Shown: positions 35,801 through 49,121 of the stretch, piece after piece
How positions within the stretch are numbered: the stretch's first letter is position 1
How the letters are laid out: every line of letters starts with the position of its first letter
Assembly: GCF_051020985.1 (NCBI RefSeq)
Contig: NW_027475168.1
Span: 62,001-126,000 of the forward strand
Direction of reading: 5' to 3'
DNA length: 64,000 nt
Source of the DNA: Nomia melanderi
Taxonomy: Eukaryota; Arthropoda; Insecta; Hymenoptera; Halictidae
The notes under the pieces: model-generated
What the model was told of the DNA's origin: nothing
The model's input: only the letters and a program-made list of their open reading frames with translations
Databases searched by the model: none
Program-made: the position numbers and the translations under genes

Positions 35801-37281
35801 CGACCTCGGACCACCAGGGGCCGAGAAAACCACAGTCTCATGGGTTCGGACACTCAGGGTCAGGGGAAAATAAAATATATATCTGGTGATATCTCGGGTG
35901 CTATTAGAGATAGCGCAATAAAACAAAGTGAATTATCTGCAACGGGCCCTGGTGCATGAATCTGTGCAGCGGGTACGACCTCGGACCACCAGGGCCCGAG
36001 AAAACCACTGTCTCATGGGGCCGGGCACTCCGGGACAGGGAAAAATCCAATATATATCTGGTGATATCTCGGGTGCTATTACAGATAGCGGAATAAATCA
36101 AAGTGCATTGTCTGTAGGAGGCCCTGGCGCATGAATCTGGGCTGCGGGAACGACCTCGGACCACCAGGGGCCGAGAAAACCACCGTCTCATGGGGCCGGA
36201 CACTCAGGGTCAGGGGAAAATCCAATATATATCTGGTGATATCTCGGGTGCTATTACAGATAGCGGAATAAATCAAAGTGCATTGTCCGTAGGAGGCCCT
36301 TGCGCATGAATCTGTGTAGCGGGACCGACATAGGACCACCAGGAGCCGAGAAAATTACAGATTTTCGGTATCCGTCACCCAATGTCATGTAAAAATCCAG
36401 CATATATATGGTGCTTTCTCGGGTGCTATTACAGATAGCGGAATAAATCAAAGTGCATTGTCCGTAGGAGGCCCTTGCGCATGAATCTGTGCAGCGGGAC
36501 CGACATAGGACCACCAGGAGCCGAGAAAATTACAGATTTTCGGTATCCGTCACCCAATGTCATGTAAAAATCCAGCATATATATGGTGCTTTCTCGGGTG
36601 CTATTACAGATAGCGCAATAAAACATAGTGCATTGTCTGTAGGAGGACCAGGCGCATGAATGTGTGCAGCGGGAACGACCTCGGACCACCAGCGGCCGAG
36701 AAAACCACCGTCTCATGGGGCCGGACACTCAGGGTCAGGGAAAAATGCAATATATATCTGGTGATATCTCGGGTGCTATTAGAGATGGCGCAATAAACCA
36801 AAGTGAATTATCTGCAGGAGGACCTGGCGCATGAATCTGTGCAGCGGGAACGACCTGGGACCTCCAGGGTCCGCGAAAACGACCGTCTCATGGGGCCGGA
36901 CACTCAGGGTCGGGGAAAAATTCAATATATATCTGGTGATATCTCGGGTGCTCTTACAGATAGCGCACTAAACCAAAGTGAATTATCTGCAGCGGGCCCT
37001 GGTGCATGAATCTGTGTAGCGGGAACGACCTCGGACCACCATTGGCCGAGAAAACCACCGACACATTTGGCCGAACACCCAAGGTCATGTAATAACCCAG
37101 GATGTATCTGGTGATATCTCGGATGCTATTACAGATAGCGCAATATACCAAAGTGAATTGTCTGCAGGAAGCTCTGGCGCATGAATTTGTTCAGCGGGAT
37201 CGAACTCGGACCACGAGGGACCGAGAAAACCGTCAACACATGTGGCCGAACTGTCAGGGTCAGGGAAAAATCCAATATATA
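32805..37281 (+). repeat. Large zone 2 block, copy 2 (about 4.48 kb, lacks five monomers)
   Basis: This is copy 1 with 875 bp missing (29,723-30,597 in copy 1). The junction lies inside ACACATGGGGCCG at 35,486-35,498, a 13-base run present at both parental break positions (29,723-29,735 and 30,598-30,610). Copies 1 and 3 both keep the segment, so loss in this copy is the simplest reading. Beyond 37,281 it continues like 24,706-24,900, not like copy 1. Confidence 0.87.
33203..33225 (+). repeat. Monomer with 12-bp loss (second copy)
   Basis: The same 12-base loss in a D monomer, 5,763 bp from the first and inside the duplicated block, shifts the register from 41 to 29. The identical rare event in both places marks them as descendants of one block. 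Confidence 0.93.
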
Positions 37282-37509
37282 TCCGGTGATATCTAGGGTG
37301 CTATTACAGATAGCGCAATAAATCAAAGTGCATTGTCTGTAGGAGGCCCTGGCGCATTATTCTGAGCAGCAGGAACGACCTCGGGCAACCAGGGGCTGAG
37401 AAAAATACAGATTTTCGGCATCCGTCAGCCAAGGTCATGTAAAAATCGAGCATATATCTGGTGATATCTCGGGTGCTATTACAGATAGCGCCGTAAATCA
37501 AAGTGCATT

Positions 37510-40500
37510 GTCTGCAGGAGGCCCTGGCGCATGCATCTGTGCAGCGGGAACGACCTCGGACCACCACGGGCAGAGAAAACCACCGTCTCATTGGGCCTGA
37601 CACTCAGGGTCGGGGAAAAATACAATATATATCTGGTGATATCTCGGGTGCTATTAGAGATGGCGCAATAAACCAAAGTGAATTATCTGCAGGAGGACCT
37701 GGCGCATGAATCTGTGCAGCGGGAACGACCTGGGACCTCCAGGGTCCGCGAAAACGACTGTCTCATCGGGCCGGACACTCAGGGTCGGGGAAAAATTCAA
37801 TATATATCTGGTGATATCTCGGGTGCTCTTACAGATAGCGCACTAAACCAAAGTGAATTATCTGCAGCGGGCCCTGGTGCATGAATCTGTGTAGCGGGAA
37901 CGACCTCGGACCACCATTGGCCGAGAAAACCACCGACACATTTGGCCGAACACCCAAGGTCATGTAATAACCCAGGATGTATCTGGTGATATCTCGGATG
38001 CTATTACAGATAGCGCAATATACCAAAGTGAATTGTCTGCAGGAAGCTCTGGCGCATGAATCTGTTCAGCGGGATCGAACTCGGACCACGAGGGACCGAG
38101 AAAACCGTCAACACATGTGGCCGGACTGTCAGGGTCAGGGAAAAATCCAATATATATCCGGTGATATCTAGGGTGCTATTACAGATAGCGCAATAAATCA
38201 AAGTGCATTGTCTGTAGGAGGCCCTGGCGCATGAATCTGGGCAGCGGGAACGACCTCGGACCACCAGCGGCCGAGAAAACCACGGTCTCATGGGGCCGGA
38301 CACTCAGGGTCATGGGAAAATCCAATATATATCTGGTGATATCTCGGGTGCTATTAGAGATAGCGCAATAAATCAAAGTGCATTGTCCGTAGGGGGCCTT
38401 TGCGCATGAATCTGTGCAGCAGGAACGACATCGGACCACCAGAGGCCGAGAAAACCACCGTCTCATGGGGCCGGACACTCAGGGTCAGGGGAAAATCCAA
38501 TATATATCTGGTGATATCTCGGGTGCTATTAGAGATAGCGCAATAAACCAAAGTGAATTATCTGCAGGAGGCCCTGGCGCATGCATCTGTACAGCGGGAA
38601 CGACCTCGGACCACCAGGGGCCGAGAAAACCACCGTCTCATGGGGCCGGACACTCAGGGTCGGGGAAAAATTCAATATATATCTGGTGATATCTCGGGTG
38701 CTCTTACAGATAGCGCACTAAACCAAAGTGAATTATCTGCAGCGGGCCCTGGTGCATGAATCTGTGTAGCGGGAACGACCTCGGACCACCATTGGCCGAG
38801 AAAACCACCGACACATTTGGCCGGACACCCAAGGTCATGTAAAAACCCAGGATGTATCTGGTGATATCTCGGGTGCTATTACAGATAGCGCAATATACCA
38901 AAGTGAATTGTCTGCAGGAAGCTCTGGCGCATGAATCTGTTCAGCGGGATCGAACTCGGACCACGAGGGACCGAGAAAACCGTCAACACATGGGGCCGAA
39001 CTGTCAGGGTCAGGGAAAAATCCAATATATATCCGGTGATATCTAGGGTGGTATTAGAGATAGCGCAATAAATCAAAGTGCCTTGTCTGCAGGAGGTCCT
39101 GCCGCATGAATCAGTGCAGCGGGAACGATCTCGGGTCACCAGGGCCCGAGAAAATTACAGATATTCGGGATCCGTCACCCAAGGTCATGTAAAAATCCAG
39201 CATATATCTGGTGATATCTCGGGTGCTATTACAGATAGCGAAATAAACCAAAGTGCTTTGTCTGTAAGAGGCCCTGGCGCATGAATCTGTTCAGCGGGAA
39301 CGACCTCGGACCACCAGGGGCCGAGAAAACCACCGTCTCATGGGTCCGGACACTCAGGGTCAGGGAAAAATCCAATATATATCTCGTGATATCTCGAGTG
39401 CTATTACAGATAGCGCATTAAATCAAAGTGCATTGTCTGTAGGAGGCCCTGGCGGATGAATCTGGGCAGCGGGAACGACCTCGGACCAGCAGGGGCCGAG
39501 AAAACCACCGTCTCATGGGGCCGGACACTCAGGGTCAGAGGAAAATCCAATATATATCTGGTGATATCTAGGGTGCTATTAGAGATAGCGCGATAAATCA
39601 AAGTGCTTTGTCTGCGGGAGGACCTGGCGCATTATTCTGAGCAGCAGGAACGACCTCGGGCAATCAGGGGCTGAGAAAAATACAGATTTTCGGCATCCGT
39701 CAGCCAAGGTCATGTAAAAATCGAGCATATATCTGGTGATATCTCGGGTGCTATTAGAGATAGCGCCGTAAATCAAAGTGCATTGTCTGCAGGAGGACAT
39801 GGCGCATGAGTCAGTGCAGCGGGATCGACCTCGGACCACCAGGGGCCGAGAAAACCGCCGACACATGGGGCCGGACACTCAGGGTCAGGGAAAAATCCAA
39901 TATATATCTGGTGATGTCTCGGGTGCTATTAGAGATAGCGCAATGAATCAAAGTGCATTGTCTGTAGGATGCCCTTGCGCATTAATCTGAGCAGCAGGAA
40001 CGACCTCGGACCACCAGGGGCCGAGAAAATTACAGATAATCGGAATCCGTCACCCAAAGTCATGTAAAAATCCAGCATATAAATGGTGCTTTCTCGGGTG
40101 CTATTACAGATAGCGCAATAAATCAAAGTGCATTGTCTGTAGGAGGCCCTGGCGCATGAATCTGTGCAGCGGGAACGACCTCGGACCACCAGGGGCCGAG
40201 AAAACCACAGTCTCATGGGTTCGGACACTCAGGGTCAGGGGAAAATAAAATATATATCTGGTGATATCTCGGGTGCTATTAGAGATAGCGCAATAAAACA
40301 AAGTGAATTATCTGCAACGGGCCCTGGTGCATGAATCTGTGCAGCGGGTACGACCTCGGACCACCAGGGCCCGAGAAAACCACTGTCTCATGGGGCCGGG
40401 CACTCGGGGACAGGGAAAAATCCAATATATATCTGGTGATATCTCGGGTGCTATTACAGATAGCGGAATAAATCAAAGTGCATTGTCTGTAGGAGGCCCT

Positions 40501-41045
40501 GGCGCATGAATCTGGGCTGCGGGAACGACCTCGGACCACCAGGGGCCGAGAAAACCACCGTCTCATGGGGCCGGACACTCAGGGTCAGGGGAAAATCCAA
40601 TATATATCTGGTGATATCTCGGGTGCTATTACAGATAGCGGAATAAATCAAAGTGCATTGTCCGTAGGAGGCCCTTGCGCATGAATCTGTGTAGCGGGAC
40701 CGACATAGGACCACCAGGAGCCGAGAAAATTACAGATTTTCGGTATCCGTCACCCAATGTCATGTAAAAATCCAGCATATATATGGTGCTTTCTCGGGTG
40801 CTATTACAGATAGCGGAATAAATCAAAGTGCATTGTCCGTAGGAGGCCCTTGCGCATGAATCTGTGCAGCGGGACCGACATAGGACCACCAGGAGCCGAG
40901 AAAATTACAGATTTTCGGTATCCGTCACCCAATGTCATGTAAAAATCCAGCATATATATGGTGCTTTCTCGGGTGCTATTACAGATAGCGCAATAAAACA
41001 TAGTGCATTGTCTGTAGGAGGACCAGGCGCATGAATGTGTGCAGC
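37510..41045 (+). repeat. Large zone 2 block, copy 3 (about 3.54 kb)
   Basis: This copy matches 28,247-31,782 at offset 9,263 with few substitutions, for example CATGGGGCCGGAC versus CATGGGTCCGGAC at about 39,345 and ATCTCGGGTG versus ATCTCGAGTG at about 39,395. It includes the five monomers lost from copy 2. At 41,044 it switches from GCAGCGGGAACG to GCAGCACGAACG and then follows 26,543-26,990 (offset 14,501), so its right end is a join to another zone 2 segment. Confidence 0.87.
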
Positions 41046-44000
41046 ACGAACGACCTCGGACCACCAGGGGCCGAGAAAACCACCGTCTCATGGGGCCGGA
41101 CACTCAGGGTCGGGGAAAAATCCAATATATATCTGGTGATATCTCGGGTGCTATTAGAGATAGCGCAATAAACCAAAGTGAGTTATCTGCAGGAGGCCCG
41201 GGCGCATGAATCTGTGCAGCGGGAACGACCTCGGACCACCAGGGGCCGAGAAAACCACCGTCTCATGGGGCCGGACACTCACGGTCAGGGAAAAATCCAA
41301 TATATATCTGGTGATATCTCAGGTGCTATTACAGATAGCTCCATAAATCAAAGTGCATTGTCTGCAGGAAGCCCTGGCGCATCAATCCGTGCAGCGGGAA
41401 CGACATCGGACCACCAGGGGCCGAGAAAACCACCGTCTCAAGGGGCCGGACACTGAGGGTCAGGGAAAAATCCATTATACATCTGGTGATATCTCGGGTG
41501 CTATTAGAGATAGCGCAATAAATCAAAGTGCATTGTCCGTAGGAGGCACTTACGTATGAATCTGTGCAGCAGGAACGACATCGGACCACCAGGGGCCGAG
41601 AAAATTACAGATTTTCGGTATCCGTCACCCAAAGGCATGCAAAAATCCAGCATATATATGGTGCTTTCTCGGGTGCTATTACAGATAGCGCAATGAATCA
41701 AAGTGCATTGTCTGTAGGAGGCCCTTGCGCATTAATCTGAGCAGCAGGAACGACCTCGGACCACCAGGGGCCGAGAAAATTACAGATAATCGGAATCCGT
41801 CACCCAAAGTCATGTAAAAATCCAGCATATAAATGGTGCTTTCTCGGGTGCTATTACAGATAGCGCAATAAATCAAAGTGCATTGTCTGTAGGAGGCCCT
41901 GGCGCATGAATCTGGGCAGCGGGAACGACCTCGGACCACCAGCGGCCGAGAAAACCACCGTCTCATGGGGCCGGTCACTCAGGGTCAGGGGAAAATCCAA
42001 TATATATCTGGTGTTATCTCGGGTGCTATTAGAGATAGCGCAATAAACCAAAGTGAATTATCTGCAGGAGGCCCTGGCGCATGAATCTGGGCAGCGGGAA
42101 CGACCTCGGACCAGCAGCGGCCGAGAAAACCACCGTCTCATGGGGCCGGTCACTCAGGGTCAGGGGAAAATCCAATATATATCTGGTGTTATCTCGGGTG
42201 CTATTAGAGATAGCGCAATAAATCAAAGTGCATTGTCTGCAGGAGGCCCTGGCGCATGAGTCTGTGCAGCGGGAACGACCTCGGACCACCAGGGGCCGAG
42301 AAAACCACAGTCTCATGGGGCCGGACACTCAGGGTCAGGGCAAAATCCAATATATATCTGGTGATATCTCGGGTGCTATTAGAGATAGCGCAATAAACCA
42401 AAGTGAATTATCTGCAGGAGGCCCTGGCGTATGCATCTGTGCAGCGGGAACGACCTCGGCCCTCCAGGGGCCGAGAAACTTACAGATTTTCGGTGTCCGT
42501 CACCCAAAGTCATGTAAAAATCCAGCATATATGTGGTGCTTTCTCGGGTGCTATTACAGATAGCGCAATAAATCAAAGTGCATTGTCTGTAGGAGGCCCT
42601 GGCGCATGAATCTGGGCAGCGGGAACGACCTCGGACCACCAGGGGCTGAGAAAACCACCGTCTCATGGGGCCGGACACTCAGGGGCAGGGAAAAATCAAA
42701 TATATATCTGGTGATATCTCGGGTGCTATTAGAGATAGCGCAATAAATCAAAGTGCATTGTCCGTAGGAGGCCCTTGCGCATGAATCTGTGCAGCAGGAA
42801 CGACATCGGACCATCAGGGGCCGAGGAAATTACAGATTTTCGGTATCCGTCATCCAAAGTCATGTAAAAATCCAGCATATATATGGTGCTTTATCGGGTG
42901 CTATTACAGATTACGCAATAAATCAAAGTGCATTGTCTGTAGGAGGCCCTGGCGCATGAATCTGGGCCGCGGGAACGACCACGGACCACCAGCGGCCGAG
43001 AAAACCACCGTCTCATGGTGCCGGACACTCAGGGTCAGGGGAAAATCCAATTTATATCTGGTGATATCTCGGGTGCTATTAGAGATAGCGCAATAAATCA
43101 AAGTGCATTGTCCGTAGGAGGCCCTGGCGCATGAATTTAGGCAGCGGGAACGACCTCGGACCACCACGGGCAGAGAAAACCACCGTCTCATTGGGCCTGA
43201 CACTCAGGGTCGGGGAAAAATACAATATATATCTGGTGATATCTCGGGTGCTATTAGAGATGGCGCAATAAACCAAAGTGAATTATCTGCAGGAGGACCT
43301 GGCGCATGAATCTGTGCAGCGGGAACGACCTCGGACCACCATTGGCCGGGAAAACCACCGACACATTTGGCCGAACACCCAAGGTCATGTAATAACCCAG
43401 GATGTATCTGGTGATATCTCGGATGCTATTACAGATAGCGCAATATACCAAAGTGAATTGTCTGCAGGAAGCTCTGGCGCATGAATCTGTTCAGCGGGAT
43501 CGAACTCGGACCACGAGGGACCGAGAAAACCGTCAACACATGTGGCCGGACTGTCAGGGTCAGGGAAAAATCCATTATATATCTGGTGATATCTCGGGTG
43601 CTATTAGAGATAGCGAGATAAATCAAAGTGCATTGTCTGCAGGAAGCCCTGGCTCATGATTCTGTGCAGCGGGAACGACCTCGGACCACCAAGTGCCGAG
43701 AAAATCACCGTCTCATGGAGCCGGACTGTCAGGGTCAGGGAAAAATCCAATATATATCAGGTGATATCTCGGGTGCTATTAGAGATAGCGCAATAAATCA
43801 AAGTGCATTGTCTGTAGGGGGCACTGTCGAATGAATCTGTGCAGCAGGAACGACCACGGACCACCAGGGGCCGAGAAAATTACATATATTCGGAATCCGT
43901 CACCCAAGGTCATGTAAAAATCAAGCATATATCGGGTGATATCTCGGGTTCTATTAGAGATAGCGCGATAAATCAAAGTGCATTGTCCGTAGGAGGCCCT

Positions 44001-45879
44001 TGCGCATGAATCTGTGCAGCAGGAACGACATCGGACCACCAGGGGCCGAGAAAACCACCGTCTCATGGGGCCGGACACTCAGGGTCAGGGGAAAAATTCA
44101 ATATATATCTGGTGATATCTCGTGTGCTCTTACAGATAGCGCACTAAACCAAAGTGAATTATCTGCAGCGGGCCCTGGTGCATGAATCTGTGTAGCGGGA
44201 ACGACCTCGGACCACCATTGGCCGAGAAAACCACCGACACATTTGGCCGGACACCCAAGGTCATGTAAAAACCCAGGATGTATCTGGTGATATCTCGGGT
44301 GCTATTACAGATAGCGCAATATACCAAAGTGAATTGTCTGCAGGAAGCTCTGGCGCATGAATCTGTTCAGCGGGATCGAACTCGGACCACGAGGGACCGA
44401 GAAAACCGTCAACACATGTTGCCGGACTGTCAGGGTCAGGGAAAAATCCAATATATATTCGGTGATATCTAGGGTGGTATTAGAGATAGCGCAATAAATC
44501 AAAGTGCCTTGTCTGCAGGAGGTCCTGCCGCATGAATCAGTGCAGCGGGAACGATCTCGGACCACCAGGGCCCGAGAAAATTACAGATATTCGGGATCCG
44601 TCACCCAAGGTCATGTAAAAATCCAGCATATATCTGGTGATATCTCGGGTGCTATTACAGATAGCGCAATAAACCAAAGTGCTTTGTCTGTAAGAGGCCC
44701 TGGCGCATGAATCTGTTCAGCGGGAACGACATCGGATCACCAGGGGCCGAGAAAACCACAGTCTCATGGGGCCGGACACTCAGGGTCAGGGGAAAATCCA
44801 ATATATATCTGGTGATATCTCGGGTGCTATTAGAGATAGCGCAATAATCCAAAGTGAATTATCTGCAGGAGGCCCTGGCGCATGAATCTGTGAAGCAGGA
44901 ACAACCTCGGCTCTCCAGGGGCCGAGAAACTTACAGATTTTCGGTGTCCGTCACCCAAAGTCATGTAAAAATCCAGCATATAAATGGTGCTTTCTCGGGT
45001 GCTATTACAGATAGCGCAATAAATCAAAGTGCATTGTCTGTAGGAAGCCCTGGCGCATGAATCTGGGCAGCGGGAACGACCTCGGACCACCAGCGGCCGA
45101 GAAAACCACCGTCTCATGGGTCCGGACACACAGGGTCAGGGGAAAATCCAGTATATATCTGGTGATATCTCGGATGCAATTAGAGATAGAGCGATTAATC
45201 AAGGTGAGTTATCTGCAAGAGGCCCTGGCGCATGCATATGTGCAGCGGGATCGACCTCGGACCACCAGGGGCCGAGAAAACCACCGACACATGGTGCCGC
45301 ACACTCAGGGTCAGGGAAAAATCCAATATATATCTGGTGATATCTCGGGTGCTCTTACAGATAGCGCACTAAACCAAAGTGATTTATCTGCAGGGGGTCC
45401 TGGCGCATGAATCTGTGCAGCGGGACCGACCTCGGACCACCAGGGGCCGAGAAAACCACAGTCTCATGGGGACGGACACTCAGGGTCAGGGGTAAATCCA
45501 ATATATATCTTGTGATATCTCGGGTGCTATTAGACATAGCGCAATAAGCCAAAGGGAATTATCTGCAGGAGGCCCTGGAGCATGCATCTCTGCAGCGGGA
45601 ACGACCTAGGACCACCAGGGGCCGAGAAAACCACCGTCTCATGGGGCCGGACACTCAGGGTCAGGGAAAAATCCAATATATATCTGGTGATATCTCGGGT
45701 GCTATTACAGATAGCGCAATAAATCAAAGTGCATTGTCTGGAGGAGGCCCTGGCGCATGAATCTGGGCAGCGGGATCGACCTCGGACCACCAGGGGCCGA
45801 GAAAACCACAGTACCATGGGTCCGGACACTCAGGGTCAGGGGAAAATCCAATATATATCTGGTGATATCTCGGGTGCTA

Positions 45880-46054
45880 TTAGATACAGCGCAATAAACC
45901 GAAGTGAATTATCTGCAGGAGGCCCTGGCGCATGAATCTGGGCAGCGGGAACGACCTCGGACCACCAGGGGCCGAGAAAACCACCGTCTCATGGGGCCGG
46001 ACACTCAGGGTCAGGGAAAAATCCAATATATATCTGGTGATATCTCGGGTGCTA
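45880..46054 (+). repeat. Representative A-type monomer
   Basis: This is one 175-bp unit with the majority cassette: CACCGTCTCATGGGGCCGGA, then CACTCAGGGTCAGGG. The dyad CTCGG-N11-CCGAG lies at unit positions 77-97, and the AT-rich run AATATATATCTGG at about 146-158. A monomers occur in all three zones and dominate zone 3. Sub-variants differ in GGAAAATCC versus GGGAAAAATCC, in TTAGAGATAG versus TTACAGATAG, and in CATGGGGCC versus CATGGGTCC. Confidence 0.9.
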
Positions 46055-49000
46055 TTACAGATAGCGCAATAAATCAAAGTGCATTGTCTGTAGGAGGCCC
46101 TGGCGCATGAATCTGGACAGCGGTAACGACATCGGACCACCAGCGGCCAAAAAAATTACAGATTTTCGGTATCCGTCACCCAAGGTCATGTAAAAATCCA
46201 GCATATATCTGATGATATCTCGGGTGCTATTAGAGGTAGCGCAATAAACCAAAGTGCATTGTCTGTAGGAGGCCCAGGCGAATGAATCTGTGCAGCGGGA
46301 ACGACCTCGGACCACCAGGGGCCGAGAAAACCACCGTCTCATGGGTCCGGACACTCAGGGTCATGGAAAAATCCAATATATATCTGGTGATATCTCGGGT
46401 GCTATTACAGATAGTGCAACGAATCGAAGTGCATTGTCTGTAGGAGGCCCTGGCGCATGAATCTGTGCAGCGGGAACGACCTCGGACCACCAGAGGCCGA
46501 GAAAACCACCCTCTCATTGGGCCGGACACTCAGGGTCGGGGAAAAATCCAATATGTATCTGGTGATATGTCGGGTGCTATTACAGATAGCGCAATAAACC
46601 AAAGTGAATTGTCTGCAGGAAACCCCGGCGCATGAATCTGTTCAGCGGGATATAACTCGGACCACGAGGGACCGAGAAAACCATCGACACATGGGGCCGG
46701 ACTGTCAGGGTCAGGGAAAATCCAATATATATCTGGTGATATCTCTTGTGCTATTACAGATAGCGCAATAAACCAAAGTGAATTATCTGCAGGAGGCCCA
46801 GGCGAATGAATCTGTGCAGCGGGAACGACCTCGGACGACCAGGGGCCGAGAAAACCACCGTCTCATGGGTCCGGACACACAGGGTCAGGGGAAAATCCAG
46901 TATATATCTGGTGATATCTCGGGTGCTATTACAGATAGCGCAATAAATCAAAGTGCGTTGTCTGTAGGAGGCCCTGGCGCATGAATCTGTGCAGCGGGAA
47001 CGACCTCGGACCACCAGGGGCCGAGAAAACCACCGTCTCATGGGGCCGGACGCTCAGGGTCCGGGAAAAATCCAATATATATCTGGTGATATCTCGGGTG
47101 CTATTAGAGATAGCGCAATAAATCAAAGTGCATTGTCTGTAGGAGGCCCAGGCGAATGAATCTGGCCGGCAGGAACGACCTCCGACCACCAGGGGCCGAG
47201 AAAACCACCGTCTCATGGGTCCGGACACTCAGGGTCAGGGGAAAATCCAATATATATCTGGTGATATCTCGGGTGCTATTACAGATAGTGCAACGAATCG
47301 AAGTGCATTGTCTGTAGGAGGCCCTGGCGCATGAATCTGTGCAGCGGGAACGATCTCGGACCACCAGAGGCCGAGAAAACCACCGTCTCATGGGGCCGGA
47401 CACTCAGGGTCGGGGAAAAATCCAATATGTATCTGGTGATATCTCGGGTGCTATTACAGATAGCGCAATAAACCAAAGCGAATTGTCTGCAGGAAACCCT
47501 GGCGCATGAATCTGTTCAGCGAGATCGAACTCGGACCACGAGGGACCGAGAAAACCATCGACACATGGGGCCGGACTGTCAGGGTCAGGGAAAAATCCAA
47601 TATATATCTGGTGATATCTCTTGTGCTATTACAGATAGCGCAATAAACCAAAGTAAATTATCTGCAGGAGGCCCTGGTGCATGAATCCGTGCAGCGGGAA
47701 CGACCTCGGATCACCAGGGTCCGAGAAAACCACCGTCTCATGGCGCCGGACACTCAGGGTCGGGGAAAAATGCAATATATATCTGGTGATATCTCGGGTG
47801 CTATTAGAGGTAGCGCAATAAATCAAAGTGCATTGTCTGTAGGAGGCACTGGCGAATGAATCTGTGCAGCGGGAACGAACTCGGATCACCAGGGTCCGAG
47901 AAAACCACCGTCTCATGGCGCCGGACACTCAGGGTCGGTTGAAAAATTCAATACATATCTGGCGATATCTCGGGTGCTCTTACAGATAGCGCACTAAACC
48001 AAAGTGAATAATCTGCAGCGGACCCTGGCGCATTAATCTGTGCAGCGGGAACGACCTCGGACCACCAGCGGCCGAGAAAACCACCGTAACATGGGGCCGG
48101 ACACCCAAGGTTATGTAAAAACCCAGGATGTATCTGATGATATTTCGGGTGCTATTAGAGATAGCGCAATAAATCAAAGTGCATTGCCTGCAGGAAGCCC
48201 TGGCGCATGATTCTGTGCAGCGGGATATAACTCGGACCACGAGGGACCGAGAAAACCATCGACACATGGGGCCGGACTGTCAGGGTCAGGGAAAAATCCA
48301 ATATATATCTGGTGATATCTCTTGTGCTATTACAGATAGCGCAATAAACCAAAGTGAATTATCTGCAGGAGGCCCTGGCGCATGAACCTGTGCAGCAGGA
48401 ACGACCTCGGACCACCAGGGGCCGAGAAAACCACCGTCTCATGGGGCCGGACACTCAGGGTCGGGGAAAAATCCAATATATATCTGGTGATATCTCGGGT
48501 GCTAATACAGATAGCACAATAAATCAAAGTGCATTGTCTGTAGGAGGCCCTGGCGCATGAATCTGTGCAGCTCAAACGACCTCGGACCACCAGGGGCCGA
48601 GAAAACCACAGTCTCATGGGGCCGGACACTCAGGGTCAGGGAAAAATCCAATATATATCTGGTGATATCTCGGGTGCTATTACAGATAGCGCAATAAATC
48701 AAAGTGCATTGTCTGTAGGAGGCCCAGGCGAATGAATCTGTGCAGCGGGAACGACCTCGGACCACCAGGGGCCGAGAAAACCACCGTCGCATGGGTCCGG
48801 ACACTCAGGGTCAGGGGAAAATCCAATATATATCTGGTTGTATCTCGGGTGCTATTACAGATAGCGCAATACATCAAAGTGCATTGTCTGTAGGAGGCCC
48901 TGGCGCATGTATCTGGCCAGCGGGAACGACCTCGGACCACCAGGGGCCGAGAAAACCACCGTCTCATGGGTCCGGACACTCAGGGTCAGGGGAAAATCCA

Positions 49001-49104
49001 ATATATATCTGGTGATATCTCGGGTGCTATTACAGATAGCGCAATAAATCAACGTGCATTCTCTGTAGGAGGCCCAGGCGAATGAATCTGTGCAGCGGGA
49101 ACGA

Positions 49105-49121
49105 CTTCGGACCACCAGGGG
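49105..49121 (+). other. CENP-B-box-like 17-mer, one mismatch (weak)
   Basis: CTTCGGACCACCAGGGG matches the mammalian box except AGGG for CGGG. It is a single monomer variant, created by one C-to-T change in the usual CCTCGGACC context, so it may be chance. Confidence 0.2.

Larger units (their letters stand above)
24379..44479 (+). repeat. Thirteen D-C dimers (span)
   Basis: D monomers start at 24,379, 27,353, 28,566, 29,441, 32,066, 33,116, 34,329, 35,204, 36,954, 37,829, 38,704, 43,254 and 44,130. In every case the next monomer is C or a C chimera. Spacings in monomers are 17, 7, 5, 15, 6, 7, 5, 10, 5, 5, 26 and 5; the repeated 7-then-5 step reflects the larger block duplication. The two 7-unit steps are short by 12 bp. 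An H or H-like monomer with GCTCTTACAGATAGCGCACT precedes the D in 12 of 13 cases; 43,254 is the exception. Confidence 0.85.
20236..45000. repeat. Array zone 2: D-C dimers and large repeated blocks
   Basis: Diagnostic monomers are D (CCACCATTGGCCG with ACACCCAAGGTCATG) and C (CGAACTCGGACCACGAGG, then CCGTCAACACATG), found from 24,379 to about 44,480. Other markers are ACCTGGGACCTCCAGG (H monomers) and GCTCTTACAGATAGCGCACT. B monomers persist, often as a short form ending GGTGCTTTCTCGGG. The zone holds a long block in three versions (27,042-32,393, 32,805-37,281 and 37,510-41,045). The right limit lies between the last C monomer (about 44,480) and the first E monomer (46,580); 45,000 is a rounded choice. 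Confidence 0.7.
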
